This document shows, in pieces, positions 6,788 through 16,813 of a stretch of DNA of 41,747 bases. How positions within the stretch are numbered: the stretch's first letter is position 1; the number at the start of each line of letters is the position of its first letter. The stretch is from NCBI GenBank assembly GCA_020632885.1, contig JACKEQ010000041.1, positions 1 to 41,747 of the forward strand. Reading direction: 5' to 3'. Below the pieces are notes generated by a model. That model was not told the origin of the DNA and searched no databases. It was given only the letters and a program-made list of their open reading frames with translations. Made by a program: the position numbers and the translations under genes. The stretch is from Alphaproteobacteria bacterium (lineage in GTDB: Bacteria > Myxococcota_A > UBA796 > GCA-2862545).

Positions 6788-9700
6788 CGCCGGCCGAGCA
6801 CCCAGAGCCATCCGCCCGTCGCCCGGCCCGTCGCACAGGTCAGCCCGGGCGGTGGCTCCACGGGGCTCTCCTGCGGGTCGGTGTCTGCATCCGTGTCCGC
6901 ATCGGAGTCGGTGTCCGCATCGGCGTCGGTGTCCGCATCTGCGTCTGCGTCTGCGTCTGCGTCGGCGTCTGCATCGGCATCCGTGTCCGCATCGGAGTCG
7001 GAGTCCGCATCGGCGTCAGCGTCTGAATCGGCGTCCGTATCGGTATCGGTGTCGGTGTCGGTGTCGGTGTCGGCATCCGCATCGGTGTCGGTGTCCGTAT
7101 CGGTGTCGGTGTCCGCATCGGTGTCGGTGTCCGCGTCCGTGTCGGCATCGGAGTCGGCATCCGTGTCCGCGTCCGTGTCGCTGTCGGTGTCCGCGTCCGT
7201 GTCGGCGTCGCCCTCGCAGCCGAGATCCGTGGGATCGACGTCCAGCACGACCCACGCGCTACCCTGGTGGGCCTCCACCTCCGCCCTCGGCAAGGACACC
7301 GTCCTCGAGCCGGCCGGCTCGCCTGGAAACCCGTACGTCACCACGATGGGATCCGCGCTGGCGCCGATGCCCCAGGTGAGCACGGGAACGGACGTGACGC
7401 CGCGGCCCGTGCCGCCCGAGCGTACCTGGCGCACACCGCCCACGGCAGCCTGTCCGCCGATGGTGTCACGGGAGTGCGGGGGGATGGCGAACGGGTCCTC
7501 GCGGAAGTCCGCACACCCGAACAGCGGCCCCGCCTCGCGGAGGCGGATCTGGACAGTGGGCTCGTGGTGCCGCGCGTTCAGGAAGAGCAGCTCCTCGGAG
7601 GGGTCGGTGTTCCGTCCAGCCACCACGAGGTCGAGGTCACCGTCGTGGTCCCAGTCCACCGGAACGGTGCCGAGTGGATGCCCGGCCGTGGAGAGCTCGA
7701 TCGTCTCCATCCCGCTGTTCCCGAGCAGGCGGGTCCCGTTCGGGGTCCCCAGCACGACATCCATGTCGCCGTCGGCGTCGAAGTCGCCGCAGCTCACTCC
7801 GCCCCAGCCCATGTCGCCGAGGAGGTCCGCCTGGGTCCAGCTGAGCGCGTTGGCGCGGAAGCGGCGGTAGAGCCCCTCGGACGCCGCCGTGGACTCGGCG
7901 CCTGCGCGGAGGATGTCGAGCCTCCCCGGTTGAGTCCCGAAGTCGCACGCTGCCAGGGAGCTGCGCTCGAGGTTGTCGGCGGTGGCGGGGAGGGCGCCCC
8001 AGGCGGAGAACGTCGCGGCTGCATCGGTGCGCCAGACGTTGGCGGTCCCGTTCCGCGTGCGACGCGCGACGTCCGGGTGGCCATCGCCGTCGAGGTCCGA
8101 GACCATGAGGACGTCGCCGGGGTCGCCGTTGGGGGAGACCACGTCGTCCGGATTGGGGTCCAGGAGCGGGTCGGAGACCGCGATGATGCTGTCGCCGCTC
8201 CCCACGAGCACGTCCAGCACCCCGTCGGCGCGCAGGTCCGCGAGACCCGCGCCCGTGCCGCCCGTGGAGTCCGCCACCGTGGCCACGAACGCACGATGCC
8301 CGACGTTCTGGAACGTCCAGAGCTCACGGTTCGTGACCATCACGAAGTCCAGGTCGTCGTCCTCGTCGAGATCGGCCGCCAACAACCCGTTCGGCTCGTC
8401 GAGGATGGACCCGGACACGTAGGGCAGGGTGAGCAGGACCTCCCAGGGCGAGACGCCACCGCCGCTGTCGCCCCACGCGATCTCCACCGTCGGCGGGGTT
8501 CCCGTCGTGTGGCCGTCCGGCCTGCGGCCCACCACGATGTCCCAGGCGCCGTCCCCGTCGAAGTCGTCCACGAGGTGGGAGACCCGACCGCCGAGGTTTC
8601 CGGCGCCGAGCGGGATCGACCCCACCCAGCCTGGCGGGGCGCGCCAGGCGTCGCTGGGGTTGCAGGGATCGCCCGCCTCCGCGCCGTCCCAGGTCGTGTC
8701 GCCGTCGCTGTCCAGGTCGAGACGGTCGGGCGTGCCATCCATGTCCGAGTCCCGCGATGGATCGCCGGCGTCCTCGAGGATGTCCGGGATGCCGTCACCG
8801 TCGTGGTCCCGGTCGCTCACCACCCAGACCTGGCCGGGCTGGTAGGCGCTCCGGGGGATGCGGATCGTCGTCGGTGCGGGGTCGTTCGGCAGCCGGTACA
8901 CGACCTCGATGGGATCCGGGGATCCGGTCAGCGCCCAGTGGAGGATCGGCGGGGGTGTCGTGCCCCGGCCCGTCCCGCCGTCGAGCACCTGCCGGCGCCC
9001 CTGTACCGTGGCGGTCGCGAACAGCGCGTCTCGCGTGCGGCCCGCGGGTGTGGGGTACGTGCCGCCGCACCTCCAACCGGGCAGCGACTCGCGCATGGCG
9101 AGCTGGAAGGTGTCCTGCCCGGTGGCGTCGTTGGTGAACAGGCTGTCCGAGTTGTCGGTGTGGGTGAGCACCACGTCCAGGTCGCCGTCACCGTCGAGGT
9201 CCACGGGTGTCGTCTGGAGCACCTTCCCGCCACCGGACGTGTTGCTCTCGCCGAGGAGGTCGCCTTCGGGGGCGAAGAAGGCGAGCTGGTCGTCCTCGCC
9301 GACCACGATCTCCACCGTGCCGTCCGCGTCGAAGTCGCCGCACGCCACCGCACCCACGGAGTCGATGAACGGGTTCAGACCTTCGGTGAACAGGATGCCG
9401 TTGCCGTCGTAGCGCCGCACCTTGCGGAAGCGGTCGGAGGTGAGGAGCTCGAGGACCGGGTCCGCATCGAGCTGGCAGGCCACGACGGGCCCCTTGTAGG
9501 TGCGGGCGATCCCGTCGAAGGGGGTCGGCACCTCGGTCAGGCTGCTCGGCCCGTCGCCCTGCCACACCTCGAGGCCGTGGTCGCCATGGAGGGCCACCCC
9601 GACGGTGCCGTTCCCGTAGAGGTCGGTGGCCGTCATGAAGTCCGTGGCCGAGCTCCCTCCGGTACCGACCTGGATCTGGGTGAAGGTGCCGGCGGCCCAG

Positions 9701-10221
9701 TCCACGTCCAGCAGGAGGAGGACGTTGTTGTTCGCGACGAGCACGTCGATGCCCGTGGCTCCGCGGACCAGGGCGGCTCCCTCCATGCTCGTGGCCGTGA
9801 CGCCCAGCGGTGTGGTCGTGAACTGCAGGCCCCCCTCGTTGCGGTGGAACCAGATCTCCTTCTCGGTGACCTCGACCAGATCGACCCGCCCGTCCTCGTC
9901 GACGTCTGCGGCGAAGAGGCCGCGGGGGTCCTCCCACCAGACCCCGTTCGGCAACCCGGTGCGGAGCAGCACGGGCGTGCCGCGGGCGACGTCCGGTGGC
10001 CCGGAGCCCACGAAGGTGTAGACGAGGGGAGCCACCCAGGTCCGCGGGGGATCCTCCGGGGCGACGTAGAGGTGAGCCGGACGGGAGGCCCAGGCGATGT
10101 CGAGCCGCCCGTCACCGTCGAAGTCCGCCAGCACGCTCCCCACGTTGCCGTTGTCGTTCGGGTGCTGGTCGTGGATCGGGAACCCCGAGGTCCACGCATG
10201 CGCGGCCATCGACCAGATCAC
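6784..10221 (-). CDS. Large secreted FG-GAP/VCBS repeat protein with duplicated ASPIC/UnbV units and MYXO-CTERM-like tail
   Basis: About 1,145 residues if it starts at the GTG at 10221, 4 bp after the upstream stop; an ATG at 10209 is the alternative. Repeated calcium-loop motifs such as ADFDGDGRLDI, ADVDEDGRVDLV and CGDFDADGTVEIV indicate FG-GAP/VCBS beta-propellers. The protein consists of two long homologous halves. Each holds a propeller followed by a segment like ASPIC/UnbV (first GRRQVLDGGTGRG...WALTGSPDPIEVVY, second VRQVRSGGTGRG...WGIGASADPIVVTY). The C-terminus is a roughly 110-residue Asp-Ala-Asp-Thr stretch, then PPPGLT and the tail CATGRATGGWLWVLGRR. This matches a cell-surface protein whose Cys-Arg tail could be a sorting signal. 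Ligand and function are unknown. It probably shares a transcript with the lipoprotein gene upstream. Confidence 0.85.
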   Translation of the reverse strand: MIWSMAAHAWTSGFPIHDQHPNDNGNVGSVLADFDGDGRLDIAWASRPAHLYVAPEDPPRTWVAPLVYTFVGSGPPDVARGTPVLLRTGLPNGVWWEDPRGLFAADVDEDGRVDLVEVTEKEIWFHRNEGGLQFTTTPLGVTATSMEGAALVRGATGIDVLVANNNVLLLLDVDWAAGTFTQIQVGTGGSSATDFMTATDLYGNGTVGVALHGDHGLEVWQGDGPSSLTEVPTPFDGIARTYKGPVVACQLDADPVLELLTSDRFRKVRRYDGNGILFTEGLNPFIDSVGAVACGDFDADGTVEIVVGEDDQLAFFAPEGDLLGESNTSGGGKVLQTTPVDLDGDGDLDVVLTHTDNSDSLFTNDATGQDTFQLAMRESLPGWRCGGTYPTPAGRTRDALFATATVQGRRQVLDGGTGRGTTPPPILHWALTGSPDPIEVVYRLPNDPAPTTIRIPRSAYQPGQVWVVSDRDHDGDGIPDILEDAGDPSRDSDMDGTPDRLDLDSDGDTTWDGAEAGDPCNPSDAWRAPPGWVGSIPLGAGNLGGRVSHLVDDFDGDGAWDIVVGRRPDGHTTGTPPTVEIAWGDSGGGVSPWEVLLTLPYVSGSILDEPNGLLAADLDEDDDLDFVMVTNRELWTFQNVGHRAFVATVADSTGGTGAGLADLRADGVLDVLVGSGDSIIAVSDPLLDPNPDDVVSPNGDPGDVLMVSDLDGDGHPDVARRTRNGTANVWRTDAAATFSAWGALPATADNLERSSLAACDFGTQPGRLDILRAGAESTAASEGLYRRFRANALSWTQADLLGDMGWGGVSCGDFDADGDMDVVLGTPNGTRLLGNSGMETIELSTAGHPLGTVPVDWDHDGDLDLVVAGRNTDPSEELLFLNARHHEPTVQIRLREAGPLFGCADFREDPFAIPPHSRDTIGGQAAVGGVRQVRSGGTGRGVTSVPVLTWGIGASADPIVVTYGFPGEPAGSRTVSLPRAEVEAHQGSAWVVLDVDPTDLGCEGDADTDADTDSDTDADTDADSDADTDADTDTDADTDTDTDTDTDADADTDTDTDTDTDTDADSDADADADSDSDADTDADADADADADADADADTDADADTDSDADTDADTDPQESPVEPPPGLTCATGRATGGWLWVLGRR
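6874..7212 (-). repeat. Hexanucleotide-period repeat coding Asp-Ala/Thr/Ser dipeptides
   Basis: Imperfect 6-bp periodic DNA (variants of GTCGGT, GTCCGC, GTCTGC on the plus strand) encodes about 110 residues of D-A/D-T/D-S dipeptides. Changes in copy number would keep the reading frame when whole 6-bp units are lost or gained, so stalk length could vary between isolates without breaking the protein. It probably forms an extended, acidic, calcium-binding spacer before the C-terminal tail. Confidence 0.9.
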
Positions 10222-10225
10222 GGCC

Positions 10226-11008
10226 TCATTCCCCGTAGAACGCGAGACGCTGGACGTCGACACCCGTGCCGACGAGACCGGCGTCGAACACCGCCAGGTC
10301 GGAGCCCCGGTAGTGGTAGGGGACGGCGAGCCGGGGTGCGAAGGCCGCGACGCAGGCGGCCGCTTCGTCGGGGGGCATCGTGTAGGGCAGGTTCATCGGG
10401 ACGAACGCGACGTCGATCTGCTTCAGGGCCTTCATCTCGGGCGTGCACTCGGTGTCGCCCGCGATGTAGAGCCGACGCCCGCCCACCTCCAGCAGGTAGC
10501 CGTTCCCGCGCCCGGGGTCGTGGAAGAGCCCGCCCTCTTCGGGTCCGCGGACGAGGTTGTACATCGGGGTGGCCGTGATCCCGATGCCGGCGACGGTGAC
10601 GCTCTCGCCGTTCGCGAGGACGTGCGCCACGGGGTGCTCCAGGGCATCGTCCACGGCCTTCGGCGCCACGACGATGGTGGAGTCGGTGGTGACCTTGGCG
10701 ATGGCGTCGGCGTCGAGGTGGTCCGGGTGGATGTCCGTGATCAGCAGGACGTCTGCAGGCGGGTGCCCCGTGAGGTCTCCCTGGGACCAGGGGTCGACCC
10801 AGACGGTCGTGGACCCCAGCGAGAGGACCATCGTTCCGTGGTGGACGGCGTGCACGGTGAGCTCACCCGCGTCCGTGGGGACCCGGAGCGCCCGGCCGTC
10901 CGCGGTGGCCGCGCGCGGGACCGGGGCGACCGAGCCCTCCCCGACGGGCTCCGGTGCTACAGGAGGTGGCGGCGTTCCGGGGGAGCAGGCGAGAAGGAGG
11001 GGGAGCAT
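10226..11008 (-). CDS. Metallo-beta-lactamase-fold hydrolase (UlaG-like), predicted lipoprotein
   Basis: The 260-residue protein begins MLPLLLACSPGTPPPP. LLAC is a good lipobox, with Cys at residue 8, so only seven residues precede the lipid-modified Cys and none is charged. A Pro-rich linker follows, then an MBL fold: beta strand MVLSLGSTTVWVDPW, the metal motif DIHPDHLDADAI (HxDHxD-like), AGDTECTPE, and a late YHYRGSD with a His. Family members cleave phosphodiesters, lactones or related bonds; the substrate is unknown. The ATG at 11008 has GAGGT about 5 nt upstream and a TAGAGT -10-like box at 11029-11024. The downstream FG-GAP gene starts 4 bp after the stop, so the lipoprotein and surface protein are probably co-expressed. 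Confidence 0.85.
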   Translation of the reverse strand: MLPLLLACSPGTPPPPVAPEPVGEGSVAPVPRAATADGRALRVPTDAGELTVHAVHHGTMVLSLGSTTVWVDPWSQGDLTGHPPADVLLITDIHPDHLDADAIAKVTTDSTIVVAPKAVDDALEHPVAHVLANGESVTVAGIGITATPMYNLVRGPEEGGLFHDPGRGNGYLLEVGGRRLYIAGDTECTPEMKALKQIDVAFVPMNLPYTMPPDEAAACVAAFAPRLAVPYHYRGSDLAVFDAGLVGTGVDVQRLAFYGE

Positions 11009-11023
11009 GTGGACCTCGCGTGC

Positions 11024-11029
11024 ACTCTA
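11024..11029 (-). promoter_or_regulatory. Possible -10 box of the MBL lipoprotein gene
   Basis: TAGAGT, 15 nt before the ATG on the minus strand, with a GAGGT ribosome site between. It resembles the TAGACT element before several genes of the window. No convincing -35 is seen. Confidence 0.35.
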
Positions 11030-11052
11030 CCTCTGGAGCCGGGCCCACGGGG

Positions 11053-11058
11053 TATGCT
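11053..11058 (+). promoter_or_regulatory. Possible -10 box, leaderless arrangement
   Basis: TATGCT ends 7 nt before the ATG at 11066, so transcription would begin at or next to the start codon. No Shine-Dalgarno lies in between. The box overlaps the alternative ATG at 11054. Confidence 0.35.
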
Positions 11059-11065
11059 CCGCGTC

Positions 11066-12808
11066 ATGCTCCTCTGGCTCGCTACCGCCCCTGCCGTGAC
11101 GTGTGTGGCCACGGTCGGGACGCACAACGACCTCGCGATCGCCGTCTCCTCCCACCAGACGCCCATCTGCGTCACGGGCGACATCGACGTGTCCTTCGCA
11201 TCCCTCTACGTCACGGTGGACACGGAGATCGTGGGCATCGCGCCCGTGCCGCCGGTGCTCACCCAGGGCTCCTCGCAGGACGGGTTCTTCGTGGTGCAGG
11301 GGGGGACGCTGACCCTCCGCGACCTCGTGCTGGACGGGGGTGGGACGTCCCCTGGCGTGCGTGTCTCGGGCTCCGCGGGCCTGCAGCTCGACGGCGTGGA
11401 GATCCGGGCGACGTCAAGCAGCACGGGAGCCGCGATCCAGGCCGTCACCACCGGTGCTCTCGCGGTGCGCAGGAGCTGGATCCACGGCGCCGTCTCCACC
11501 TCCGACGGCGGGGCCCTGCACGTCACCGGCGGGGGCACGCTCGTCGTGGAGGGCAGCCACCTCGACGGGAACCGCGGGCGCTACGGGGGGGCCGTGTGGG
11601 TCGAGGGTCTGGCCTCCCTCGTCGTCGAGGACACCACCTTCGCGCGCAACGTCGCGGACCAGGGTGGGGCCGTGCAGGCGACCGACACGCCGGTGGGGAT
11701 CCACGGGTCGTCGTTCCTGCAGCAGGACGCGAGCGATGGGTACGGGCGGGGGGCGATCCACACCCTCCGGGGCTCGCTCGCCGTGACCGGGTCCCGGTTC
11801 CTCGGCAACCTGGGCGACAACGCCGGAGCGCTCGACGTCCGCGACCCTGGCGCGGGCAGCCGGCTGGAGGACGTGCTCCTCTGCGGGAACACCACCGACG
11901 CGGGCTCCAGCGTGGGCGGCATGTACCTCTCGCAGCCCGCGACGTTCACGGTGTCGCGGAGCTGGTTCCTGCTGAACGAAGGCACGCGCGACACGATCGA
12001 CTTCATCGCGGGCGGCCCCAACACCCTGCGCATCCTGGACTCCACCATCGTGGGCACGGGCGACCAGCTCTTCGCCTCCACATCGGCGGGTGCGCGCGTC
12101 GAGCTCGAGCGCTCCATCATCCGCGGCGACCTCGACGTGAACGGGTCGACCGAGGGTGTGTCCACGTGCAGCGTCATCCAGGGGAACCCGCGGAACAACT
12201 GGACCCAAACGGACCCCGTCACCACCGACCCCATCGTGCTGACGTCGTGTGACCCGGGTGTCCTGCGGACGTTTCTCCAGGCGCCCCCCACCGTGCCCTG
12301 CATGTCGGGCGCCGCGGGAACGCCCGCCAGCCCCGACACCGACGGGGATGGCTGGCCGGACGCGCTGGACTGCCGACCCACGGACCCCGACGTGCACCCG
12401 GAGGCCCCCGAGGCGTGCAACCTGCGCGACGACGACTGTGACGGGTACGTCGACGAGTCGGTCACCGTGGCGAGCTGGGCGGATCGGGACGGCGACGGGC
12501 TCGGTGACCCCGGAAGCCCACAGGGCACCGGGCCGTGCCTGGCGGGTGCGGTCACGAACCCGGACGACTGCGACGACACGCGCGTGGGCCCGTGCGACTC
12601 CGGCGACACGGGCGGCTCCGTCGAGGCGGACGCGGACGCGGACGCCGACAGCGACGCGGACACGGACGCCGACGCGGACAGTGACGCCGACAGCGACGCC
12701 GACAGCGACACGGACCCCGCGCCATCGCAGGCGCCGCCCGTGGGCGTGCTCTGCCGGGCGGGCGTGGGGCCAGTGGAGCTCGGGCTGTCCTGGCTCCGCC
12801 GCCGCTAG
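11066..12808 (+). CDS. Secreted right-handed beta-helix protein with MopE motif and MYXO-CTERM-like tail
   Basis: From the ATG at 11066 the protein has 580 residues; an in-frame ATG at 11054 adds MLRV and would supply one Arg. The N-terminus MLLWLATAPAVTCVA is a short signal peptide. Residues about 50-400 have the repeating pattern of a parallel beta-helix (GGTLTLRDLVLDGGG, GGALHVTGGGTLVVEGS, GGAVWVEGLASLVVED, GALDVRDPGAGSRLEDVLL). Next is one MopE-type metal-binding repeat (DTDGDGWPDALDCRPTDP, CNLRDDDCDGYVD) and a partial second. An Asp-Ala/Ser stretch follows, then the tail CRAGVGPVELGLSWLRRR. I predict a surface-anchored protein; beta-helix proteins may bind or cleave polysaccharides, but no catalytic motif is recognised. 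The stop TAG is part of a CTAG shared with the convergent regulator gene. Confidence 0.85.
   Translation: MLLWLATAPAVTCVATVGTHNDLAIAVSSHQTPICVTGDIDVSFASLYVTVDTEIVGIAPVPPVLTQGSSQDGFFVVQGGTLTLRDLVLDGGGTSPGVRVSGSAGLQLDGVEIRATSSSTGAAIQAVTTGALAVRRSWIHGAVSTSDGGALHVTGGGTLVVEGSHLDGNRGRYGGAVWVEGLASLVVEDTTFARNVADQGGAVQATDTPVGIHGSSFLQQDASDGYGRGAIHTLRGSLAVTGSRFLGNLGDNAGALDVRDPGAGSRLEDVLLCGNTTDAGSSVGGMYLSQPATFTVSRSWFLLNEGTRDTIDFIAGGPNTLRILDSTIVGTGDQLFASTSAGARVELERSIIRGDLDVNGSTEGVSTCSVIQGNPRNNWTQTDPVTTDPIVLTSCDPGVLRTFLQAPPTVPCMSGAAGTPASPDTDGDGWPDALDCRPTDPDVHPEAPEACNLRDDDCDGYVDESVTVASWADRDGDGLGDPGSPQGTGPCLAGAVTNPDDCDDTRVGPCDSGDTGGSVEADADADADSDADTDADADSDADSDADSDTDPAPSQAPPVGVLCRAGVGPVELGLSWLRRR
12626..12716 (+). 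repeat. Asp-Ala/Asp-Ser coding hexanucleotide repeat
   Basis: About 90 bp of GAC-GCG and GAC-AGC style units encode about 30 residues of alternating Asp. This is a shorter version of the repeat at 6874-7212 and sits in the same place, just before the C-terminal Cys/Arg tail. Confidence 0.88.
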
Positions 12809-13575
12809 AGCGCCTTGCCGCGCGGCGTGTGCAGCGCGCGGATGGCCTCCCTGACGAACACCGCCAGGCCTGGGGCCAGGGCGTCGTAGTGGGCCGCGAA
12901 GCGTGGGTCGTCCGCGTACATCTCGCCCAACCCGGCATGGATCTCGGGGGTGCAGTCGTAGAACCAGCGCGAGATGTGCTGCCGGTGGGCCTCGGCCGCC
13001 TGCAGCGCGTCCGGGTGACCCGGCGCCACGCCGGCCCGCAGGAGCTCGGCCAGGCGGGCCTCCACGCGGGCCAGGTCCTCGCGCATGGCGGCCCAGTCGG
13101 CCTTCGTGTAGCGCGACGTGCGCCGCTGGCTCTCCGCGAAGGCCTCGGTGTCCCCCCAGCGCTCGGCGACCTCCGCCTCGTACGCCGCGGGGTCGAACCC
13201 CTCGAAGAGCACCGTCAGGTCGGTGTCCTCGAGCGGTACCCCTTCGATCCGCCGCTGGATGGCGGCGTCCACGGCGGCGATGCGCGCGTTGATCCCTCCG
13301 AGCTGCTCCACGAGCCGCGCCCGCTGGAGCCGCAGGGTCTCGAGGGGGTCGCCGGCAGGGTCGTCGAGGAGCTGGCGGATCTCGTCCAGCGGGAAGCCCA
13401 GCGTGCGCCAGGTGAGGATGGCGTGGAGCCGGTCGAGGTCGGCCTGGTCGTACGAGCGGTAGCCGTTCGCGCGGTTCCTCGACGGAGCGAGCAGGCCCTC
13501 GTCCTCCCAGTGGTGCAGGGTGCGCACGGTGACGCCGGTGAGGCGAGCGATCTCGCCGATGGTCCGCTCGGGCAT
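12805..13575 (-). CDS. MerR-family regulator with TipAS-like antibiotic-binding domain
   Basis: The start at 13575 has AGGAGG about 6 nt upstream; product 256 residues. Residues 4-70 are the MerR winged helix (TIGEIARLTGVTVRTLHHWE, GYRSYDQADLDRLHAI), and residues 75-110 a dimerisation helix. Residues about 130-250 resemble the TipAS domain of Streptomyces TipAL: YEAEVAERWGDTEAF, RYTKADWAAM, QHISRWFYDCTPEIHAGL, MYADDPRFAAHYD. TipAS domains bind thiopeptide and other antibiotics and turn on transcription by remodelling a promoter with an over-long spacer. A perfect 15-bp palindrome lies 19-51 bp upstream of the start, as expected for autoregulation. It is divergent from rpsO. The true ligand and other targets are unknown. 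Confidence 0.92.
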   Translation of the reverse strand: MPERTIGEIARLTGVTVRTLHHWEDEGLLAPSRNRANGYRSYDQADLDRLHAILTWRTLGFPLDEIRQLLDDPAGDPLETLRLQRARLVEQLGGINARIAAVDAAIQRRIEGVPLEDTDLTVLFEGFDPAAYEAEVAERWGDTEAFAESQRRTSRYTKADWAAMREDLARVEARLAELLRAGVAPGHPDALQAAEAHRQHISRWFYDCTPEIHAGLGEMYADDPRFAAHYDALAPGLAVFVREAIRALHTPRGKAL

Positions 13576-13593
13576 GGGTTCCTCCTGCCAGCA

Positions 13594-13626
13594 CGCTGGA
13601 CCCTCACGCCACGTGAGGGTCCAGCG
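13594..13626. promoter_or_regulatory. Perfect palindrome, predicted MerR/TipA operator-promoter
   Basis: Arms CGCTGGACCCTCACG (13594-13608) and CGTGAGGGTCCAGCG (13612-13626) are exact inverted copies with a 3-bp centre. On the minus strand, CTGGAC and CCAGCG are separated by 19 bp, the spacer length of MerR-type promoters, and CCTCACG/CGTGAGG is the core I recall from tipA-type operators. It lies between the regulator gene and the rpsO promoter. Confidence 0.8.
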
Positions 13627-13632
13627 GGCGGC

Positions 13633-13660
13633 TTGACATCGGGTGCCTCCGGCATAGACA
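13633..13660 (+). promoter_or_regulatory. Predicted sigma-70-type promoter for rpsO
   Basis: TTGACA at 13633-13638 and TAGACA at 13655-13660 are separated by 16 bp. The consensus -35 begins only 7 bp after the MerR palindrome. The leader to the rpsO start is about 100 nt, long enough for S15 autoregulatory structure, although I could not establish one. Confidence 0.65.
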
Positions 13661-13763
13661 CAGCCCGACGATCTCTGTGGCACGGCGGGTGGTCCGCCGA
13701 TTCAGGCAGACCCGCCATGGCCCACCGCGCTGCGGAGATTCGCATACGACAAAGGAGATTTCC

Positions 13764-14033
13764 ATGGCACTGACGGCACAGGACAAGTCCTCGATCGTCG
13801 ACGAGTTCGCGACCGCCGAAGGCGACACCGGCTCGGCGGAGGTCCAGGTGGCCCTGCTCACGCATCGTATCAAGTACCTCACGGAGCACTTCCAGACGCA
13901 CAAGAAGGACCACGCCAGCCGGCGCGGCCTCCTGAAGCTGGTCGGCCAGCGGCGCAAGCTGCTGAAGTACGTGAAGAACAAGGACGAAGCGCGTTACCAG
14001 TCGCTCATCCAGCGTCTCGGCCTCCGCCGCTGA
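13764..14033 (+). CDS. rpsO: 30S ribosomal protein S15
   Basis: The 89-residue product has the normal length of bacterial S15 and is colinear with it: MALTAQDKSSIVDEFATAEG, then GSAEVQVALLTHRIKYLTEH, the His/Lys-rich HKKDHASRRGLL that contacts 16S rRNA and the C-terminal SLIQRLGLRR. It binds the central domain of 16S rRNA early in 30S assembly. The start at 13764 has a strong AAAGGAG at 13751-13757; in-frame codons upstream lack homology to S15. A hairpin terminator follows, and pnp comes next, the usual bacterial order. Confidence 0.98.
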   Translation: MALTAQDKSSIVDEFATAEGDTGSAEVQVALLTHRIKYLTEHFQTHKKDHASRRGLLKLVGQRRKLLKYVKNKDEARYQSLIQRLGLRR

Positions 14034-14040
14034 CGCGACA

Positions 14041-14071
14041 GGGCGGCCCTCGTGGCCGCCCTTCGTTCTTT
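14041..14071 (+). terminator. Intrinsic terminator after rpsO
   Basis: Arms GGGCGGCC (14041-14048) and GGCCGCCC (14054-14061) form an 8-bp GC stem with a 5-nt loop, followed by the T-rich TTCGTTCTTTC. The T tract is interrupted, so read-through into pnp is possible. Confidence 0.75.
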
Positions 14072-14175
14072 CAGGGTCCCGCCGGGACGTTCCGGCGGCC
14101 AACCAAGACAACCACCGCACGCGGCCCCTCGTTCACAGGTCTTCCAGGCCGCGGGAGCCTTCTCCCGCCGCCCGG

Positions 14176-14181
14176 TAGGCT
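14176..14181 (+). promoter_or_regulatory. Possible -10 box for pnp
   Basis: TAGGCT within CCCGGTAGGCTTG, in the 209-bp rpsO-pnp gap and 61 nt before the pnp start. It has the same CCGGTAGRCT context as the boxes before 16838 and 18076. No clear -35. Confidence 0.35.
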
Positions 14182-14242
14182 TGTCCGAATGTGGAGGTGT
14201 CGGGTGCACGCGAGGGCGCAGGTGCGCCCGAGGAGAACCTCC

Positions 14243-16345
<2,103 letters not shown>

Positions 16346-16346
16346 G

Positions 16347-16790
16347 ATGAGGGTCCCCGTCCGCGTGAAGATCCTCCCCCACGGGGAAGGCCTGCCCCTG
16401 CCGGACTACCAGACGGCGGGTGCGGCAGGAGCCGATCTGCACGCGGCGGTGGCCGAGCCCTGGGTGCTCCAGCCCGGTGAGCGCGTCCTCGTGCCCTGTG
16501 GGTTCGCGGTCGCGCTGCCGCCGGGCTGGGAGCTCCAGGTCCGTCCGCGGTCGGGGCTGGCCGTGAAGCGCGGGATCACCGTGCTGAACGCGCCCGGCAC
16601 CATCGACTGCGACTACCGCGGCGAGCTCAAGGTCCCGCTCGTCAACCTGGGCCAGGAGCCCTGGACCCTCGAGCGCGGCGCGCGCATCGCGCAGTGTCTG
16701 CTCGCGGAGGTCCATCGGGTGGACTGGGAGGTCGTGGACGACTTCGAGTCGACACCGCGGGGCTCCCGGGGCTTCGGCAGCACCGGCTGA
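16347..16790 (+). CDS. dut: Deoxyuridine 5'-triphosphate nucleotidohydrolase (dUTPase)
   Basis: The 147-residue product has all five motifs of trimeric dUTPases in order: GAAGADLHA, RPRSGLAVKRGI, NAPGTIDCDYRGEL, RGARIAQ and RGSRGFGSTG. Motif 3 carries the catalytic Asp that activates water, and motif 5 closes over the substrate. The enzyme converts dUTP to dUMP and pyrophosphate, keeping uracil out of DNA. The ATG at 16347 comes one base after the pnp stop (TGAGATG), so translation is likely coupled. Motif 1 has GAAGADLHA where AGYDLRA-like text is common. Confidence 0.97.
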   Translation: MRVPVRVKILPHGEGLPLPDYQTAGAAGADLHAAVAEPWVLQPGERVLVPCGFAVALPPGWELQVRPRSGLAVKRGITVLNAPGTIDCDYRGELKVPLVNLGQEPWTLERGARIAQCLLAEVHRVDWEVVDDFESTPRGSRGFGSTG

Positions 16791-16813
16791 GCGCAGCCTT
16801 CCGCCGCTCCCGG

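Noticed and set aside
6874..7212. CRISPR-like repeated pattern
   Set aside because: Units are 6 bp and contiguous with no spacers; it is a coding repeat.
6881..7870. Plus-strand frame with Ser-Ala/Ser-Val repeats, looking like an adhesin
   Set aside because: It is the antisense of the Asp-dipeptide repeat; the minus strand has a continuous FG-GAP protein across it.
7267..10578. Plus-strand open frame of about 1,100 codons
   Set aside because: It is the complement of the FG-GAP protein gene; its translation is His/Arg/Glu-Val-rich with no domain pattern, as expected in very GC-rich DNA.
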